Shown here piece by piece: positions 6,870 to 13,886 of a DNA stretch of 32,473 nt. Both the position numbers and the translations under genes were made by a program. The stretch is taken from positions 5,469,716-5,502,188 of the forward strand of contig NZ_CP100416.1 of assembly GCF_026017845.1 (NCBI RefSeq), in the 5' to 3' direction. Position 1 is the first letter of the stretch; the number at the start of each line of letters is the position of its first letter. The DNA comes from Amycolatopsis mediterranei (lineage in GTDB: Bacteria > Actinomycetota > Actinomycetes > Mycobacteriales > Pseudonocardiaceae). The notes below the pieces were generated by a model. It saw nothing but the letters and a program-made list of their open reading frames with translations, was not told the origin of the DNA and searched no databases.

Positions 6870-7210
6870 CCACCGCCGTGGACGACGACCTCTGGTCGGC
6901 CGTCGGCGACCCCACCCGCCGCCGGATGCTCGACCTGCTGCTCAACGAGGGGAGTGGCACCGCGACCAGCCTCAGCGAACACCTGCCCGTGACCCGCCAA
7001 GCCGTCGCCAAGCACCTCGCCGTCCTCGATCGCGCCGGGCTCGTCCACGCCCACAGCGCCGGCCGCGAAAAACAGTTCCGCGTCGACGAAGACCAGCTCG
7101 CGCGCGCCGTCGCCCAGCTCACCGACGTCGGCACCGCCTGGGACGCCCGGCTCCGCCGCATCAAGCGCATCGCCGAGACCATCGAAAAAACCATCGAAAG
7201 GAAACAGTAG
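6866..7210 (+). CDS. ArsR/SmtB-family winged-helix repressor
   Basis: A 114-residue regulator with the ArsR winged helix: WSAVGDPTRRRMLDLLLNEG, then ATSLSEHLPVTRQAVAKHLA as the recognition helix region and LDRAGLVHAHSAGREKQFRV as the wing. There is no cluster of cysteines or histidines for metal sensing, so it belongs to the non-metal ArsR group usually found with SRPBCC proteins. It starts with GTG overlapping the upstream stop, is sandwiched between two SRPBCC genes, and most likely binds the two GCAACCG-type dyads upstream of the operon. Confidence 0.9.
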   Translation: MTTAVDDDLWSAVGDPTRRRMLDLLLNEGSGTATSLSEHLPVTRQAVAKHLAVLDRAGLVHAHSAGREKQFRVDEDQLARAVAQLTDVGTAWDARLRRIKRIAETIEKTIERKQ

Positions 7211-7212
7211 AA

Positions 7213-7653
7213 ATGGACATCCTGCACCGCATCGGCATCCACAACGCCAGCCCGGACCAGGTCTACGACGCGATCACCACGATCGACGGCCTGGCCGGTT
7301 GGTGGACCGAGAAGACCGTCGGCGACACCGAACCCGGCGGCGTCATCGCCTTCCGCTTCATCCCGGGCGGCTTCGACATGAAGGTCCTCGAACTCGAGCC
7401 GGGCCGGCTCGTCCGCTGGGAAGTCGTCGACGGGCCACCGGAGTGGATCGGCACGACGATCCGCTGGGAGCTCGAGCAGCGCAGCGACTACACGATCGTC
7501 CTGTTCAAGCACGAAGGCTGGCGCGAGGCGGGCGAGTTCATGCACCACTGCAGCACGAAGTGGGCGATCTACCTGATGAGCCTCAAGCAACTCGTGGAGA
7601 CCGGGGAGGGCGCTCCGGCACCGCGGGACGTGATGATCAGCGACTGGCACTGA
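7213..7653 (+). CDS. Second SRPBCC-family protein of the ArsR operon
   Basis: A 146-residue START-like protein, related in fold to the first gene of the operon but clearly diverged: GIHNASPDQVYDAITTIDGL, GWWTEKTVGDTEPGG, FDMKVLELEPGRLVRWEVVD, and the terminal helix WAIYLMSLKQLVETGEG. Only two bases separate it from the ArsR stop, with AAAGGAAA upstream, so it is certainly co-transcribed. Having two SRPBCC genes around one ArsR gene suggests that two different ligands, or a heterodimer, are involved. The enzymatic role, if any, is not known. Confidence 0.85.
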   Translation: MDILHRIGIHNASPDQVYDAITTIDGLAGWWTEKTVGDTEPGGVIAFRFIPGGFDMKVLELEPGRLVRWEVVDGPPEWIGTTIRWELEQRSDYTIVLFKHEGWREAGEFMHHCSTKWAIYLMSLKQLVETGEGAPAPRDVMISDWH

Positions 7654-7657
7654 CGTT

Positions 7658-7685
7658 ACTTGACATAATGTACATTATCGGCGTT
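7658..7685 (-). other. Chromosomal dif site (XerC/XerD recombination site)
   Basis: On the minus strand the left arm is AACGCCGATAA, the centre TGTACA and the right arm TTATGTCAAGT. Compared with the E. coli dif site, the XerD-side arm matches at 9 of 11 positions, the 6-bp centre at 5 of 6 and the XerC-side arm at 6 of 11, the last including the conserved ATAA next to the centre. Better conservation of the XerD arm is what bacterial dif sites show. The top strand flips from C-rich to G-rich around here, which supports a replication terminus. Host XerC and XerD would resolve chromosome dimers at this spot. Confidence 0.8.
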
Positions 7686-8123
7686 TGGTGACACGCTGAC
7701 CGAGAGGCTGGGAGGGGCGCCGAACCCCGGGAGCCGAACCTGCCTTGACTGCGCGACAGGTTCGCTTCATCAGGACGGCTCCTGCGGCGGTTTCCACGGA
7801 GACTCGGCCGGGACCGTCGATCAAAATGAGCCCTCAGAAGGCCGAGAGCATCCCCTGAGGGTCTCGAGCCCGAGGTCCGGTCACCCGACCTCAAAACGTC
7901 ACGGTGACGAAATAGGCCAGGGTTATCTGGTGCAAAGTCGTCGTGCACTGCGGTTGGTGACGTCGGATTCGTGGCGCTGACTGTCTCATGGCCGCCCGGC
8001 GCCACGTGAGCCAGTGTCGAACATGTGTGCGCATGCCCCGCACTTCGGTGCGAAGGGGCCTCAAAGGCCTAGAACGGCCTCCCGGAGAAGTCCGTGTCCC
8101 CCAAGGGGTAGTTCCTGGGCCAT
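7686..8123. other. Gene-free stretch between dif and the recombinase
   Basis: About 440 bases with no open frame that looks coded: codon pattern is mixed and several frames stop often. It is richer in A and T than its neighbours. I see no tRNA, no convincing terminator and no long repeat apart from local short dyads. It may carry the promoter of the recombinase gene, but I cannot point to one with confidence. Confidence 0.5.
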
Positions 8124-8167
8124 CCCGGCGTTTCATGCATAATGGCAATTATGCATGAAACGCCGGG
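8124..8167. repeat. Symmetric dif-like palindrome at the recombinase start
   Basis: CCCGGCGTTTCATGCATAAT (8124-8143) is repeated in perfect inverted form at 8148-8167 with only GGCA between. Read as a Xer-type core it has a six-base centre TGGCAA (8143-8148) flanked by arms ending in ATAA and beginning with TTAT, exactly as in dif, but with both arms identical. It covers the first possible start codons of the tyrosine recombinase, so it could be the recombination core site of that enzyme, its autoregulatory operator, or both. Confidence 0.75.
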
Positions 8168-9179
8168 TCCGGGCCCGGCCACGGAAACTGTCGGTGGTGT
8201 GCGGTACAAGATCCACATGAAGGTTTCCGAGGCCCAGCAAGCCTTCTTCGCCGCCCGTCGGCCTCGCAAGGACTCGCCGCACACCACCGACGCCTACCGC
8301 CGGGATCTGGCCGGCATCACCACTCTCCTGGTTTCGGAGCTCGGCCGTCCGGCCGAGGACCTGGAGGTCGCCGACCTCACCGGGCCTGCGCTGCGGTCGG
8401 CGTTCGGCGCGTTCGCCGACGGGCACGCGAAGAGCTCGGTGCTGCGGGCGTGGTCGACGTGGAACCAGTTCCTCACGTTCTGCGTGGCGGACGGTCTGCT
8501 GGCGGGCAATCCGATGGGGGCGGTGGCGCGGCCGCGGACGCCGGCGTTGACACCGAAGCCGTTGCGGGGCGAGGAAACCCCGGAGCAGCTGCTGTCGGCG
8601 GCGGCCGCGGGTTCGCGGCGCGCGCGGGATCCGTGGCCGGAGCGCGACGTGCTGGTGATCGCGCTGGGGCTGGTGGCGGGGTTGCGGGCGGCGGAGATGC
8701 GGGCGCTGTCGGCGCGGTCGCTGGTGGGGCGCGCCGGTGAGCTGCGGTTGCACGTGAAGGGCAAGGGCAGCCGGGATCGGTCGATTCCGGTGCAGCCGGT
8801 GCTGGCGGAGCTGATCGAACGGTACCGGGAGTCGTGCCGGGTGCGGTTCCCGAATGTGCGGTTCTCCCCTGGTTCGCCGTTGTTGCTGGATCGGGCGGGT
8901 GAGCCGATCGGGCGGGGGGCGCTGGAGTACCTGGTGAAGTCGTGTTACCGGGGTGCGGGGTTGCACGACCGGGTGCCGGCGGGGGCGAATCTGCACGCGT
9001 TGCGGCACACGTTCGCGACGCGGCTGGCGGAGGACGGGGCGACGGCGTCGGAGATCATGGCGTTGCTGGGGCACGCGAGCTTGGCGACGAGCCAGAACTA
9101 CATCGAGGCGACGGGCCGTGAGCAGCGGGCGGCGGCGGCGAGCAACCGGACGTATCGGGCGTTGGACGGGCTGGGCTGA
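8142..9179 (+). CDS. Tyrosine recombinase / Xer-like integrase
   Basis: A protein of up to 345 residues with a SAM-like N-terminal core-binding domain (TTDAYRRDLAGITTLLVSEL) and a complete catalytic domain. By position from the ATG at 8142 the active residues are R182 (GLRAAEMRAL), K206 or K208 (KGKGSRDRSIPV), H285 and R288 (HALRHTFATRL), H311 (LLGHASLATSQNYI) and Y320. ATGs at 8142 and 8151 lie inside the dif-like palindrome; the ATG at 8217, just before the core-binding domain, is also possible. None has a good ribosome binding site. No excisionase, relaxase or phage gene is nearby, so this is not an obvious integrated element. Its position 0.5 kb from dif suggests a terminus-resident recombinase, or an old integrase that used dif as its target. 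Confidence 0.9.
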   Translation: MAIMHETPGPGPATETVGGVRYKIHMKVSEAQQAFFAARRPRKDSPHTTDAYRRDLAGITTLLVSELGRPAEDLEVADLTGPALRSAFGAFADGHAKSSVLRAWSTWNQFLTFCVADGLLAGNPMGAVARPRTPALTPKPLRGEETPEQLLSAAAAGSRRARDPWPERDVLVIALGLVAGLRAAEMRALSARSLVGRAGELRLHVKGKGSRDRSIPVQPVLAELIERYRESCRVRFPNVRFSPGSPLLLDRAGEPIGRGALEYLVKSCYRGAGLHDRVPAGANLHALRHTFATRLAEDGATASEIMALLGHASLATSQNYIEATGREQRAAAASNRTYRALDGLG

Positions 9180-9190
9180 GTACCGCGATG

Positions 9191-9312
9191 GACGACACGC
9201 GTGCTTGAACAGACGACACGCGTGCCTGGAGGGACGACACGGCGGCGGGGGCCGGTGCGGTCGTGTCGTCCGGTTGAGTACGCGTGTCGTCCGTCGGGGT
9301 ACCCGTGTCGTC
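9191..9312. repeat. 21-bp phased inverted repeat array (GACGACAC motif)
   Basis: GACGACAC occurs at 9191, 9212 and 9233 (exact 21-bp steps), then its reverse complement GTGTCGTC at 9263, 9284 and 9305 (again 21-bp steps). The two halves are perfectly symmetric about 9251.5. Four of the six copies extend to a longer core close to GACGACACGCGTRC; the bases between are only loosely conserved. It fills the gap between the convergent recombinase and zinc-ribbon genes. The exact two-turn spacing puts every copy on the same helix face, pointing to protein binding; as RNA it would form a long hairpin from either strand, so a bidirectional terminator is the alternative. Confidence 0.85.
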
Positions 9313-9327
9313 CGGGTGGGTACGGGG

Positions 9328-9741
9328 TCAGCGGAGTTGTTCGAGGTCCTTGGCCGCGCGGGCGATTTCGGCGGCGAGGCCGCGTAGCTCGCGGGTGTCG
9401 GCGCCGTCGTCGGCGGCGGTGACGATGTCTTCCGCGGCGCACCGGAGCTGGAAGAGGCGGTCTTGGAGGGCGGCGATCTCGGTGTCGGACAGGACCACTG
9501 CGTCCTCGGGGAGTCCGCTTCGCTGGAGTGCGGTGCGGCGTTCGTAGGCGCGCTGGCGGCAGGATTGGCCGCAGTAGCGGCGGCGGCGGCCGACGTTGCC
9601 GCCTTCGGGGAGGCGTCGTCCGCACCAGCCGCAGTGCTTGGGGGCGCCTCGGCGGGCCGGGGCGAGTTCGATCGTGGTCGGCTGGGTCAGTTCGGCGGCT
9701 TCCCTCACCCGGGAGACCCTAGCTGGCCACCGTTTGCTCAT
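9328..9741 (-). CDS. Small zinc-ribbon protein, function unknown
   Basis: A 137-residue protein with a treble-clef or zinc-ribbon-like core: CGWCGRRLPEG, then RRYCGQSCRQRAYERR, giving CxxC and CxxxC ligand pairs (about residues 39-68). The C-terminal half is an acidic helical stretch (DTEIAALQDRLFQLRCAAED) likely to form a coiled coil. The basic RQRAYERR after the last cysteine suggests nucleic-acid contact. Small proteins of this plan are common and uncharacterised in actinomycetes. The ATG at 9741 is the first credible start; the open frame further upstream is antisense to the GDPD gene. It lies divergent to that gene with only 33 bases between. Confidence 0.75.
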   Translation of the reverse strand: MSKRWPARVSRVREAAELTQPTTIELAPARRGAPKHCGWCGRRLPEGGNVGRRRRYCGQSCRQRAYERRTALQRSGLPEDAVVLSDTEIAALQDRLFQLRCAAEDIVTAADDGADTRELRGLAAEIARAAKDLEQLR

Positions 9742-9774
9742 GCCGGGGTCATGGCGGAAGGGCACACTTGGGGG

Positions 9775-10566
9775 ATGCACGCGTCGTTCCCGTACCTGGC
9801 TGATCCGGTCCCCCGTGCGTTTGCCCACCGGGGGTGGCACCTCGGTGAGCTCGAGGGGCTGGAGAACTCGTTGCCGGCGTTCCGGCGGGCGTGTGCGGAG
9901 GGGTACCGGTACCTCGAGACGGATGTGCACGCGACGGCGGACGGTGTGGTGGTGGTGCACCACGACCCGGATCTGGATCGGACCACCGATGGCTCGGGGG
10001 CGATCGCGGCGCAGACGTGGGAGCAGCTGAAGGGGGTCAAGGTCGGTGGGAAGGCGCCGTTGTCGCGGCTGGAGGACGTGCTGGAGGAGCTGCCGGACGC
10101 GCGGTTCAACGTGGATGTGAAGGCCGATCGGGCGGTGGAGCCGTTCGTGCGGGTGCTGGAGCGCATGCAGGCGTTCGACCGGGTGGCGGGGGCGGCGTTC
10201 TCGGATGCGCGGCTGGTGCGGTTGCGGAAGCTGGCGGGGCCGCGGCTGGTGACGGCGATGGGTCCGCGGTCGGCGTTCGCGTTGTGGGTGCGGGGGCGGT
10301 TGCCGTTGTTGCCGCTGGGGCGGCTGGTGCTGGGGGCGATGGCGCAGGTGCCGGTGCGGCAGGGGGCGTTGCGGGTGGTGGACAAGGCGTTCTTGTCGAT
10401 CGCCGGGCGTTCGGGGATCGAGGTGCACACGTGGACGATCGACGATCCGGCGGAGATGCGGATGCTGCTGGATCTGGGGGTGCACGGGATCGTGACGGAT
10501 CGGCCGGATCTGTTGCGTGAGGTGCTGATCGAGCGGGGTAAGTGGCGGCAGTCGCAGGAGCCGTGA
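9775..10566 (+). CDS. Glycerophosphodiester phosphodiesterase
   Basis: A 263-residue TIM-barrel GDPD enzyme that cleaves deacylated phospholipids to glycerol-3-phosphate and an alcohol. Signature residues are present: AHRGWHLGELEGLENSLPAF (H and R for phosphate and substrate), YLETDVHATADGVVVVHHDP (metal-binding E and D, catalytic H), and DLDRTTDG. Near the C-terminus VHTWTIDDPAEMRMLLDLGV, GIVTDRPDLL closes the barrel. There is no signal peptide, so it should be cytoplasmic. An in-frame ATG at 9751 is an alternative start. Codons here are strongly G-ending, unlike plus-strand genes before 7650. It ends three bases before the stop of the convergent Rpf-like gene. Confidence 0.92.
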   Translation: MHASFPYLADPVPRAFAHRGWHLGELEGLENSLPAFRRACAEGYRYLETDVHATADGVVVVHHDPDLDRTTDGSGAIAAQTWEQLKGVKVGGKAPLSRLEDVLEELPDARFNVDVKADRAVEPFVRVLERMQAFDRVAGAAFSDARLVRLRKLAGPRLVTAMGPRSAFALWVRGRLPLLPLGRLVLGAMAQVPVRQGALRVVDKAFLSIAGRSGIEVHTWTIDDPAEMRMLLDLGVHGIVTDRPDLLREVLIERGKWRQSQEP

Positions 10567-10569
10567 TGG

Positions 10570-11235
10570 TCAGCGAGGGGGTTTGCCGGTCCAGGCGGCT
10601 TCCCAGGTTTTGGGGCCGAGGAGGCCGCTGTCGTTGATGCCGTTGGCGCGCTGGAGGTCGAGGACGGCGGTGCGGGTCTTTTCGAGGTAGCAGCCGGTGC
10701 CGGTGAAGCCGTAGCCGAAGGCGTTCATGCGGAGCTGGAAGGTTTTGAGCGGGTCGGCGCAGTCGCCGTAGCGGTAGACGACGCCGGGCCAGGCGGGTTT
10801 GGGGCCGCCGGGGCCCGGGGGTGGGGCCGGGAGGCCGCCGCCGATGTAGGCGGATTCGGTGTAGGTGGGGACGCGTTTGCTGCGGGCGTCGGCGTCGGCG
10901 GGGAGGTTGAGCATGCCGGCGCACTGCCAGGGTTGCCAGCCGCGCATGCGGTAGAGGTAGAGGGCGCGGTAGTCCTGTTCGGCGGGGGTGGCCTGGTCGG
11001 GGCGTCCTTGGCCGCCGACGCTGCGCCAGGTGGGCAGGTCGAACTGGTAGGCGCCGTAGTAGCCGTTGCCGGTGTTGGTGGCGTAGCGGCCGCTCGATTC
11101 GCACATGCGGAGCTTGGCCCAGGTGCTCGACGCGGGGTCGGCGGAGGCGGCGGCCGGGGCGGTGAGCGGCAGACCCATGGCGACGATGGCGAGGAGCAGG
11201 GTTCTCGCTACGGTGCGTCGACGGTTCTGGATCAT
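10570..11235 (-). CDS. Secreted Rpf-like transglycosylase with peptidoglycan-binding domain
   Basis: A 221-residue secreted protein. Residues 1-33 are a signal peptide (basic RRRTVAR, hydrophobic LLLAIVAMGLPLTAPAA, ASA cleavage). The transglycosylase-like domain follows: STWAKLRMCESSGRYATNTG, NGYYGAYQFDLPTWRSVGGQ, then ALYLYRMRGWQPWQCAG; the glutamate in CESSGRY is the expected catalytic acid and the two cysteines should form the Rpf disulfide. The C-terminal part (FQLRMNAFGYGFTGTGCYLE, AVLDLQRANGINDSGLLGPK) is a peptidoglycan-binding type 1 domain. It probably cuts cell-wall glycan during growth or spore germination. The ATG at 11235 is chosen because it begins the signal peptide. Confidence 0.92.
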   Translation of the reverse strand: MIQNRRRTVARTLLLAIVAMGLPLTAPAAASADPASSTWAKLRMCESSGRYATNTGNGYYGAYQFDLPTWRSVGGQGRPDQATPAEQDYRALYLYRMRGWQPWQCAGMLNLPADADARSKRVPTYTESAYIGGGLPAPPPGPGGPKPAWPGVVYRYGDCADPLKTFQLRMNAFGYGFTGTGCYLEKTRTAVLDLQRANGINDSGLLGPKTWEAAWTGKPPR

Positions 11236-11477
11236 GGGTGCACAGTAGGAGCGTGTCCCACTGACCACAACAGACACGATAGGCGCTCCAGCCTCACATG
11301 AAACGGCGTTCGCTTTTGCCGGCGACACGCCGTGGGGGTCAACCGGGTGCTGCGGCGGGCCGGCGGATGATCACGAGGCGACGAACCGGACACGGTTTCG
11401 GTGGTGCGGTCTCGGGGGTCGCGGTGCCCCGTAGTCTCCGCGCTGACCTGGACGTTCTCGAGGTGAAGGAGCCGTGG

Positions 11478-12878
11478 ATGACGCTGGCCGGGACGCGCTC
11501 GACCAAGCGCGAGCGCTGGGGCTGGTATTTCTACGACTGGGCGAATTCGCCGTTCTATTCGTCGACGACGACGGTGTTCGGGGCGCTGTCGATGAGCTCG
11601 ATCGCGGCGGCGGACGCGAAGGCGAACATCACCCTTAACGGGGACCGTGCGTGCCTGAACGCGGCGGGTGGGACGGACACGCTGCACAACTGCGACGTGA
11701 CGTTGTTCGGGCTGCAGTTCCCGGCCGGTTCGGTGTGGGGTTACCTGCTGTCGGTGGCGACGGTGGTGCAGGTGCTGGTGCTGCCGATCGCGGGTGCGGT
11801 GGCCGACCGCAGCCACAACAAGCGGCGGATCCTGGGTGGCTTCGCGTTCCTGGGCGCGGTGGCCGCGGCGGCGATGTACTTCTTCTCGGGGTCGCATTGG
11901 CAGCTGGGTGCGGTGCTGTTCATCGTGGCGAACATCGGTTACGGGGGTTCGCTGGTCGTCTACTACTCGTTCCTGGTCGACATCGGCGGGCCGGACGAGC
12001 GGGACGGCATTTCGGCGAAGGGCTGGGCGTTCGGGTACCTGGGTGGCGGGCTGGCGCTGGCGTTGCAGCTGGTGTTCTACCTGAAGCACGATCTGTTCGG
12101 GGTGGACCAGGGGCCGGCGGTGCAGATCTGCTTCCTGACCTCGGGGTTGTGGTGGGCGGCGTTCACCTTCCCGGCGGTGCGGCGGCTCCCCCGCCGGCAC
12201 GTGCCGGTCGACGTCGCGCCGGGGCGTTCGGTGTTGCGGGCGGGGTTCTCGGAGCTGTGGCGGACGCTGGTCGCGGCGAAGGCGTATCCGTTGACGCTGG
12301 CATTCCTGGGCAGCTACCTGGTCTTCACGGACGGGATCAACACGGTGGTGACGGTGTCGGCGCAGTACGGCAAGGACGAGCTGGGGTTCGGCAACGAGGT
12401 GCTGATCGTCACGATCCTGGTGATCCAGTTCGTGGCGTACCTGGGTGGGACGCTGCACGGGCTGGTGGCGCGGCGGGTCGGGGCGAAGCGGACGATCCTG
12501 GGCAGCCTGGTGGTGTGGATCGCGGTGCTGGGCGGGGCGTACTTCGTGCAGCCGAAGCAAATGCTGCAGTTCCTGGCGGTGGCGGTGGGGATCGGGCTGG
12601 TGCTGGGCGGGACGAACGCGCTGTCGCGGTCGCTGTTCAGCCAGATGATCCCGGCGGGCAAGGACGCGCAGTACTACTCGCTCTACGTGGTGGGTGAGCG
12701 TGGGACGTCGTGGCTGGGGCCGCTGGTGTTCGCCGGGGTCGGGCAGGTGACGGGGTCGTTCCGGCTGGCCATCGTGGCGCTGGTGGTCTTCTTCGCGGCC
12801 GGGCTGGTGCTGGTGTGGCTGGTGCCGGTGCGGCGGGCGATCGTGGCGGCGGGCAACCGTCCGCCGGAGGTTCTGTAG
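11478..12878 (+). CDS. MFS transporter, Atg22/UMF1 family
   Basis: A 466-residue integral membrane protein with about 12 hydrophobic segments. The family mark is the N-terminal GWYFYDWANSPFYSSTTTVF. The first periplasmic loop is long and has two cysteines (RACLNAAGGTDTLHNCDV), and the typical cytoplasmic loop PIAGAVADRSHNKRRILGGF follows. The second half starts around AKAYPLTLAFLGSYLVFTDG. Fungal Atg22 exports amino acids from the vacuole; bacterial relatives are presumed effluxers, substrate unknown. AAGGAG lies six bases before the ATG at 11478. It is followed 21 bases later by the thymidine kinase gene, which seems to have its own leaderless promoter. Confidence 0.88.
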   Translation: MTLAGTRSTKRERWGWYFYDWANSPFYSSTTTVFGALSMSSIAAADAKANITLNGDRACLNAAGGTDTLHNCDVTLFGLQFPAGSVWGYLLSVATVVQVLVLPIAGAVADRSHNKRRILGGFAFLGAVAAAAMYFFSGSHWQLGAVLFIVANIGYGGSLVVYYSFLVDIGGPDERDGISAKGWAFGYLGGGLALALQLVFYLKHDLFGVDQGPAVQICFLTSGLWWAAFTFPAVRRLPRRHVPVDVAPGRSVLRAGFSELWRTLVAAKAYPLTLAFLGSYLVFTDGINTVVTVSAQYGKDELGFGNEVLIVTILVIQFVAYLGGTLHGLVARRVGAKRTILGSLVVWIAVLGGAYFVQPKQMLQFLAVAVGIGLVLGGTNALSRSLFSQMIPAGKDAQYYSLYVVGERGTSWLGPLVFAGVGQVTGSFRLAIVALVVFFAAGLVLVWLVPVRRAIVAAGNRPPEVL

Positions 12879-12899
12879 CCACCGATAGGGTCGGGCGTC

Positions 12900-13661
12900 G
12901 TGACCTTGCTCAACGACGCCGCCGGCCCTGATCCCACCGATGCCCTGTCGTCGGTTCCCGCGGCCGGTTCGCGCCGTGGGACGCCGCCGGTGGGCAGGCT
13001 GAAGTTCTGTTACGGGCCGATGGACTGCGGGAAGTCGACCCTGGCGCTGCAGATCGACCACAACCACGCGCGGCAGGGCCGCCGGGGGCTGGTGCTGGTG
13101 CGCCACGACCGGTCGGGTGCGCCGCAGATCTCGAGCCGGATCGGGCTGACCCGGCAGGCGGTGGAGGTCGGTGAGGACACCGACGTGCGTGACCTGGTGC
13201 GGCAGGAGTGGGCGCAGGGGCGGCACGTGGACTACGTGGTGGTGGACGAGGCGCAGTTCCTCTCCCCCGGTCAGGTCGACCAGCTGGCGGAGCTGGCCGA
13301 CGAGGTCGAGATCGACGTCTACTGCTTCGGGATCGCGACGGACTTCCGGAGCCGGTTGTTCCCGGGAGCCGCTCGTCTGTTCGAACTGGCGGACGAGTTG
13401 CAGCCGGTTCAGGTGGAGGTGCTGTGCTGGTGCGGGCTGTCCGGGCGGTTCAACGCGCGGGTGGTGGACGGCGAGGTGGTGCGCGAGGGCGATACCGTCG
13501 TGGTGGCAGATACCGAACAATCCGTAGTTGAAACTTCAGCTTCAGCACGTTTTGAGGCCGAATTCGCTACGGTGCGTTATCAGGTATTGTGCCGCCGCCA
13601 CTTTCGATCGGGTGACTTGGGACCGGTTACTGCCCATCACGGTCAGTTACGGTTGACCTGA
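12900..13661 (+). CDS. tdk: Thymidine kinase (TK1 type)
   Basis: A 253-residue thymidine kinase for deoxythymidine salvage. The P-loop is GPMDCGKSTLALQIDHNHAR (about residue 39), the Walker B/lasso region YVVVDEAQFLSPGQVDQL, and the zinc finger is formed by LCWCGLSGRFNAR and LCRRHF. The N-terminus is extended by about 30 residues before the P-loop. Between the two cysteine pairs there is a longer insert (VADTEQSVVETSASARFEA) than in typical TK1. From about 13500 the codons become markedly more A/T-rich than the rest of the gene. The GTG start follows TAGGGT (12886-12891) at leaderless distance; no ribosome binding site is seen. Confidence 0.9.
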   Translation: MTLLNDAAGPDPTDALSSVPAAGSRRGTPPVGRLKFCYGPMDCGKSTLALQIDHNHARQGRRGLVLVRHDRSGAPQISSRIGLTRQAVEVGEDTDVRDLVRQEWAQGRHVDYVVVDEAQFLSPGQVDQLAELADEVEIDVYCFGIATDFRSRLFPGAARLFELADELQPVQVEVLCWCGLSGRFNARVVDGEVVREGDTVVVADTEQSVVETSASARFEAEFATVRYQVLCRRHFRSGDLGPVTAHHGQLRLT

Positions 13662-13805
13662 GCGAGACCCGAGTAGCCCATCCGGGGGATATCAGCACTA
13701 AGAAGGCCGTATTGACGTCACGCCGGAGCGCGAAATGCCTCCTACTAGGAGAAGCTGATGCAGGCGGGTGACGCAGCTCATCGTGAGCAACGACATGGTG
13801 TCCCG

Positions 13806-13831
13806 GGAATCCTCCGGGGGCCCCGGTCGTT
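13806..13831 (+). promoter_or_regulatory. Sigma-R-type promoter of rbpA
   Basis: GGAAT (13806-13810), exactly 18 bases, then GTT (13829-13831) fits the thiol-oxidative-stress sigma-R/SigH consensus known in actinobacteria. It lies 55 bases before the rbpA ATG. In Streptomyces rbpA belongs to the sigma-R regulon, so the match is expected. A 13-base dyad CTCCTACTAGGAG at 13739-13751 lies further upstream and may serve a second control. Confidence 0.8.
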
Positions 13832-13886
13832 GCATAGGGTGAGCAACACCCTGGCTCCACCCCGGAGCTGACTGAAAGGACCCATC

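Noticed and set aside
8142..9179. Recombinase as the integrase of a resident prophage or ICE
   Set aside because: No excisionase, relaxase, phage or tRNA attachment gene is visible on either side; flanking genes look chromosomal. An old domesticated integrase remains possible.
9191..9312. CRISPR-like array
   Set aside because: The period is 21 bp with an 8-14-bp motif, half the copies are inverted and no cas genes are near; this is not CRISPR.
9742..10485. Minus-strand extension of the zinc-ribbon gene
   Set aside because: It is antisense to the glycerophosphodiesterase and shows a shadow composition (rich in R, P, H, Q).
13758..13871. Small open frame of 37 codons with AGGAG upstream, before rbpA
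   Set aside because: It contains the sigma-R promoter and has no recognisable product or codon bias; could be chance.
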